From Paramecium pentaurelia (Eukaryota; Ciliophora; Oligohymenophorea; Peniculida; Parameciidae): a DNA stretch of 64,000 nucleotides. Made by a program: the position numbers and the translations under genes. The stretch spans positions 844,656 to 908,655 of the forward strand of contig CAJJDO010000002.1 of NCBI GenBank assembly GCA_905183005.1. The letters run 5' to 3'. The notes below the pieces were generated by a model, which worked only from the letters and a program-made list of their open reading frames with translations, did no database searches and was not told where the DNA came from. This document shows, piece after piece, positions 58,666 through 64,000 of the stretch. Position 1 is the stretch's first letter; each line of letters starts with the position of its first letter.

Positions 58666-61629
58666 ATGTACGAAAAGATTTAGAATATTTAGATAAAGAT
58701 TAGAATGCTACGATATTCTCTATTTAATTTTCTGGATTTCATAATGAAAATCGCAATTTATGATTCAAAATTTAGTTTAAATATTTACTTATAGTTCTCT
58801 CCTTATTATATGCTTGCGAGTATTACTATTTACTTTCTATAGAGTAAAATTATCATTTATTATTTTAGATTAAACTTAACATAAATTGAAAGCTAATCAG
58901 AGTATAATGATAAAAAACAAAGGATATTAGTAGAGCGATTTGTAATACATTTCAAAATTCTAAGCAAAATATAGAATCAGTTATGGATAAGGTTGGTAAA
59001 ATAGATATCAAAATTCATAATATATAAATGTATGGGATGGTAGGATGCTGAAAATTGTAAAGTAAGAATTACAATTCCTGATAATTTAGAAGATCAAATT
59101 AATTAATAATTATTAAGTAATATTATGACACTTAAATTTAGATTTAATTTTTAATAGGGTAAATTATATGTTGAAAATCATATTTACTTATAAAAAATAA
59201 TTTTGAATTATATTAAATACTTTTTATTTATTAATAATTATTTAACACATAATTTTAATGTCATAATTAAGTGCTTATAATCTGTAAAAATAGTTATCAT
59301 AATAATAAGCCTTGAAGAATTTTCAAAATAGAATGAAGTTGAAATACTATCATATAAAGTGACTTTTTTAAAGAATATTAATGTTTTGGAAATTGATCCT
59401 GTATAATCTAATTTCACTTAATAAAGGGTAATTAATAATCATTTTCTCTCCAAACATTTACATACTTGTAATTCTTTCATTTAGAAAGTTTAAAAATAAT
59501 CTATTTAAACTGCTATTGGTATTATTCATAATTATTTAGCTACTATGGGTGTACCTTTTTCTCCAGAATTGAATGAAATTAATTTTAAAAATTAAGATCA
59601 GGTATATAATTTTATAACAACAAATCTTAAAGATTCTTTTATGATTTAAGAAATTCAACACCATTCAAGTACAGTTTGCATTAGTTTTTGTCCTGAATTA
59701 GATTCTTTTTGTATTTCTTCTGGAACATAAACAATTGTTTGTTACAATGAAAAAGATATTGATTTATTTTAGGAACCTATGCATGAGAGACCACGTTAAG
59801 TAGCCTCTTAATTTTTTAACTTTTTTAATAGGATGCCAATAAAATAATAGAATAATTTTATTCAAGATTTAACTAATAGAAGTTTGATAGGTTGTTACAA
59901 CCTTAAAAAATATATTGAATGGTTTGCTATAGTTGAACATTATTCAGAATAAAGAATGGTGGATCCAATTACAGTTAAGAATTTTTTAAATCATTACAAA
60001 TTATTATCTGCTTAAACATAATAAACTACATGCACATCTATTAAATTACAACAATATATTTATTAAATTCATAATCAATCAATTGAATAATTTCATGACT
60101 ATTATAAAGGCAAAACTTTATATTTTTGGAAAGATAATATATTTCTAGGATGTTGTTTCATACCAAATAGATAATACTCTATTCTAAATCAATTAAGATT
60201 AATTTTATTAAATAAAGAAAAGTATCTTAATAAATAAGAACCTTATTAATACCTTTCTAAATTTAATCTAAATGATTAAGATTTAGAATTTTATAAAAAA
60301 TATACAGATAGGATGTTTGAAATTCCAGAAACTATTAAAAATAAATATCAATTTTCTTAATTATCAATTAATACTCTTAATATCATTAATACAGAATTAT
60401 CTAATAAATAATAATAACAAAATAATATTAGTCCTAATTCTATATAATAAACTATTATAGTTGTTATTCCAATAGGAATTTTAGGTATGGGATATGAAAA
60501 ATTGTGTAACTTTATTTAAAAAGCAGGTAAAAGAGTATAAATAATTAATATGCCAGATTAAATTAATGAAAAAAATTAATTATATTTTTATGAGAAAGTA
60601 TGCAATCTAAAAGAATTAGAATAAATCAATAAATAATTGAAATCATTATCATTAAACTTAAAAACTATAGCTCTATTACCTGAATGCAATTTCTCATATA
60701 ATTAAAAGAATTCATAATTCAATTTTCCTTTTTCTTTCAACTTTATCATGTATTGTTTACTTTCTGTTTTGGATGATAAGAATTAAGTTAAAGAAGTCAT
60801 AAATTAGTTGAAAGAATTTCAAAATTAAAAACTAACTAATTTTTGTACAGATTATAAAGTTTATTGTCGTTTTATGCCAATAGAGAAAGAAACAGATGAT
60901 CTCTATAGTGAATTAGTTGAATAAGATTTTTAAGCTGCTCTTAAATCAGAGAATGATTAATTAATTGAAAGCTTATCATAATATAAAGAGACACTTAAGA
61001 ATATAGGGGATAACTTTTTAAAAAAAGAAACAAAGAGAGTTGTATAATCTATAGAAGAAAAGTCTCAATTAATATTAAGAAAAAGTGTTTAATTTTAGAT
61101 TGAAAAAAATAATAATTTATAATATGGTTTATTTATTGAGAAACCAGATTGGGATGCAATTGATAATTTTGTAAAATCTTGTTTAGAAATCATAGTTTAA
61201 TAATATCCAAATGATTCAGGCATTAATAGAATGTATCATTAGTATGATATATAATTCAAATCGTAAAATGCTGTATTTATGAAAATGAATCATCCATACA
61301 TGTAAACTAGATAATTATAAGAGAAAACAATAGATGCCAAAGTTTCAATAGGAGTAATTATAGTGGATGGAATTATTATGTTACATCCATAAGAATTAGG
61401 ATTAGATTTATTATAAGATATTCCAATATATTCTCATAATATTGATAGTCTAAAAAGTAATAAGGTTTCAGAACAATTAAGAATAGATGTTAGAAAAATG
61501 TAGAGATAAAATGTTGAAGAGAGAAATATTTATAAGAAATAAGTAGATTTCAATAGAAAAAGTTGGGATGCTTATATTGTTAAATTTACACCAATTAATA
61601 TAAAATTAGTAGGGAAATAAATAAATTGA
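58666..61629 (+). CDS. Large uncharacterised protein; 5' end unresolved
   Basis: Open frame of 987 codons to TGA at 61627, convincing from about 59330 onward and weak before. Notable stretches: TAIGIIHNYLATMGVPFSPE, QDLTNRSLIGCYNLKKYIEW, KGKTLYFWKDNIFLGC, VVIPIGILGMGYEKLCNFI near residue 600 (like a Walker A loop with GKS/T lost), and C-terminal VSIGVIIVDGIIMLHPQELG. A large multi-domain protein with a degenerate P-loop is therefore possible; a highly divergent relative of fungal/plant tRNA ligase (ligase-kinase-phosphodiesterase order) crossed my mind but no diagnostic residue supports it. Upstream, 58610-58760 reads better in another frame (HIDYVRKDLEYLDKDQNATI), ended by TGA, so exons or frameshifts remain unresolved. 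Confidence 0.5.
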
Positions 61630-62013
61630 TTATTTTTATGATTGTAATTAATTCAATAATATTTATCAATGTTTAATTCTCTTTCAATTATCTAAGTATA
61701 ATAATATTCAAAAAGAATCATTATAAAAAATTGAATTAAAAAGAATTTAAAATAGTTCATAATTAATAAATAAAATATCACATAATAATAATATAATATT
61801 TTAGATGTACATAATTTCTTATATTTGAATATATTATAACATTTATAAAACTAATTATTTTATCAAAGATATCTATATAGATTAATGCAAAATCATATAT
61901 GTACTAAAAAATAAATTGTTTAATATTTTGATAATATTCAATTATTTTTTATTTAATATTCCATTTTATATAAAAAATTACTTATATCTATACAATAAAT
62001 ATACAATTTCTTT
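61630..62013. other. Convergent intergenic region, nothing recognised
   Basis: AT-rich spacer between two stops; no supported feature. Confidence 0.4.
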
Positions 62014-62414
62014 TCATTCGTTAACAACCTTCTTTTTTGTTTTACTTTCTTGGCTTTCACTCTTTTCAATTATTCTCTGTTTTTCAAACTAATTTTATAA
62101 CATTACTCCACCAATAATTATTAATGAAACCAAACCAATTAATACTGCCAATAATATAATGTGTACTAGTTTAAATTCTTATTCATTTTGCTACAATAAT
62201 ATATAATAATTAATACCCTAAATGGGAACAACCAACTGACATCTCCCACGTATTTATAAATTAATGATTATCTATTTATTGACATTTGATAAAGAATTTA
62301 AAGTCCTTTTCCCATTATGCTAGCCAAAAATACATATAGGGGTGTAATAAACACCAAAAGCCAAATAAACATTACTTGCTGTGAAAAAAAGGAAAAAACT
62401 TGCCCTAAAACCAT
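62014..62414 (-). CDS. Small two-TM membrane protein, unknown function
   Basis: 124 aa after one 26-nt intron. TM1 near residues 15-35 (MFIWLLVFITPLYVFLAS) and TM2 near 75-95 (IILLAVLIGLVSLIIIGG), with a polar loop between and a basic tail ending KKKVVNE. No family recognised. The intron splice and an exact codon count support coding status. Confidence 0.6.
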
Positions 62415-63441
62415 TTTAATTAATACTTTTTTATTTTAAATAATACTAATAAGAGTATTCCATTAATTTTCTAGCACTTCTTATCCAAGATATTCTCTAT
62501 TAAAATTAGAAATTTCATTATTTATTAAGTTTTACTCATCTCTAATAAAGTTACTAATGTTTCTACTTTTTAAATTATTAATATTAAGAATACTTTATAC
62601 ATCAAAAACTAATATATTATTCAATTTATTAAATCATATATTGAATAACATTGCCAATATATTAATATGATCATATTTTAGGATGATTATGGATAATAAG
62701 TAAAAAAATGATTAAAATTATAAATATATAATAGTGATACTAAAAATAGAGTTTTAATTATCAATTAATATGTATAAAATTAACAATTAAATAAATTCCA
62801 TAAAATATAGAAATATAATAAAATGATTGCATATTCATAATTGATTATCATGTATTCATATAATATTAAGAGTATAATATTAATCTAGAAATAAATCAAA
62901 ATTTTATAAATAATTAATTATCAAATGTTATCGTATTAGTTGTTTATTTTTATTTAATTTATGTATAAACATTCTCATTCACAGATGAAGAATGAGATTT
63001 GGATTTGAATTTTTGATATCATGAATGAAATCCATCAAACATAGCTATATCTGATGACTGATAAATTACTTTATGAATAAATGGATGAAGAAAAATATAA
63101 TATTTTTTTAGTATTAATTCTCTGTTTTATTCAAAAAAAAAAGTTGAGTCTTTTTAGCAAATACAATTTATGAAGTTGTAAATAATACTTAATATTAGCT
63201 CTTCTTTTTAACATTTGATAAGAAATAAGGAATTAGTATTAAATATTTTTGTTAAAATATTTTAAAAAAGAAAAATCTTAATTAATACAATTGAAATCAA
63301 TTGATAATATAATTACCTTATATTAATATTATTTATTAAGAATGAGCCAAATGTATAATACTGTTTAATTCTTGCTTTTCGAATAAGATGTTTTTTTATG
63401 ATTTATCTAAACATTTTTGAACAAATATTAATAATTAAATT
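62415..63441. other. Long divergent intergenic region, nothing recognised
   Basis: Over 1 kb of very AT-rich DNA between divergent genes. No coding frame with a recognisable motif, no RNA gene and no repeat seen. A spacer this long is unusual for this window. Confidence 0.35.
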
Positions 63442-64000
63442 ATGGGGGTTTGTGCATTAACTCAGAAGGGATCATCAAGAAAAATAAGTAAACCTGAAGT
63501 TGGCCTAATTTTGGAAGGTGTTACAAAAGAATCTTAAATCAATGAATCTTATAAGACTTTAATAGGCCAGACTTAAACTGTGTTTGAAAATTTGATAAAT
63601 AACAAAATTATCAGTCGGAATATTAGTTAAACGGAATATGAATTCTATTCTAAATAGACAGAGGAATTGAGTCTGCTAAATACCTATCTCTAAAACTATT
63701 ACAATAACTATTATAGAATAGTAGTTTCTAACATCAAAAGTGAAAACCTGTATTATTTTGAAAATCTAAATCTTAAATTCATTATCCAACTCTATTTGGC
63801 AATGAAAACAATAAAAAATAATGGAAAAGAATGGTGGAATAAGTAGACTTTTTATTCACTTGAAAAATTGATCACAAATAGATTTGATATCTATTCTAAG
63901 GTAGTTGAGGAAGGAAGGATAACACCATTCTTAAATTTCATACTACTTTTGATGAAATTAAGTATAAAGTTAATGTAGATGGAGGGTATGACTCTTTAAG
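63442..64000 (+). CDS. Putative N-myristoylated protein, partial (runs off window)
   Basis: Begins MGVCALTQKGSSRK: Gly2 and Cys4 suit N-myristoylation plus palmitoylation, so it is likely membrane-anchored. The visible ~170 residues are helical (FENLNLKFIIQLYLAMKTI). Near the edge the better frame (KFHTTFDEIKYKVNVDGGY) is reached only by a small intron around 63900-63917, about 17 nt and shorter than others here, so the local structure is uncertain. Family unknown. Confidence 0.55.

Noticed and set aside
1..64000. CRISPR arrays, rRNA/tRNA genes, telomeric repeats and transposases
   Set aside because: Looked for by eye on both strands and not found; the gene content and code are those of a ciliate macronuclear chromosome.

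Overview
The window is macronuclear-type DNA of a ciliate, most likely a Paramecium. Three observations support this. Conserved proteins can be read only if TAA and TAG are glutamine and TGA is the sole stop. Nearly every multi-exon gene is interrupted by tiny GT..AG introns of about 19-32 nt, mostly starting GTA and ending TAG. The DNA is very AT-rich, with intergenic gaps often under 100 bp. No rRNA, tRNA, CRISPR array, telomere or transposon was recognised. Gene models were made by reading frames through TAA/TAG and removing tiny introns; for nearly all of them the spliced length is an exact multiple of three.

Layout. 1-8 kb: branched-chain ketoacid dehydrogenase E1-alpha, a Cys-rich membrane protein (minus), a SEC14-like protein, V-ATPase subunit a and a protein kinase. 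8.8-18 kb: an RNase III/dsRBD protein that lacks the catalytic acids, an importin-alpha-like ARM protein, a small acidic protein followed by frameshifted coding-like DNA, a BT1-type transporter, a PG-rich ciliary repeat protein and a MYB protein. 18.5-24 kb: RPL35, a MYND protein, a GRIP golgin, a coiled-coil protein, an ALY/REF mRNA-export protein and RPLP1. 24.1-29.7 kb (minus): a THP3/SAC3-like protein, a PP2A-family phosphatase and a giant coiled-coil protein whose coding sequences overlap by 4 and 8 nt. 30-39.4 kb: three kinases, a pseudokinase-MORN fusion and several coiled-coil or hypothetical proteins.

39.7-44.7 kb: RPL19, then RPS14 and the start of a coiled-coil gene, present twice as an exact 1,081-bp direct repeat separated by a single N. 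This is probably an unmerged contig overlap. It is followed by a CRAL-TRIO/RhoGAP protein. 44.7-57.8 kb: a small membrane protein, a RING/B-box/kelch protein, a rhomboid-like protein, an RRM protein, condensin subunit D2, a chromodomain protein, DNA polymerase eta and a Rab11-type GTPase. 58-64 kb: a small helical protein, a large unrecognised protein with a disrupted-looking 5' end, a two-TM protein and a partial gene at the right edge.

This is ordinary housekeeping content (translation, mRNA export, vesicle traffic, V-ATPase, chromatin, signalling, cilia) in a very compact genome, not a single pathway or cluster. The items most worth following are the inactive RNase III protein, the pseudokinase-MORN fusion, the overlapping gene run and the exact duplication at the N.
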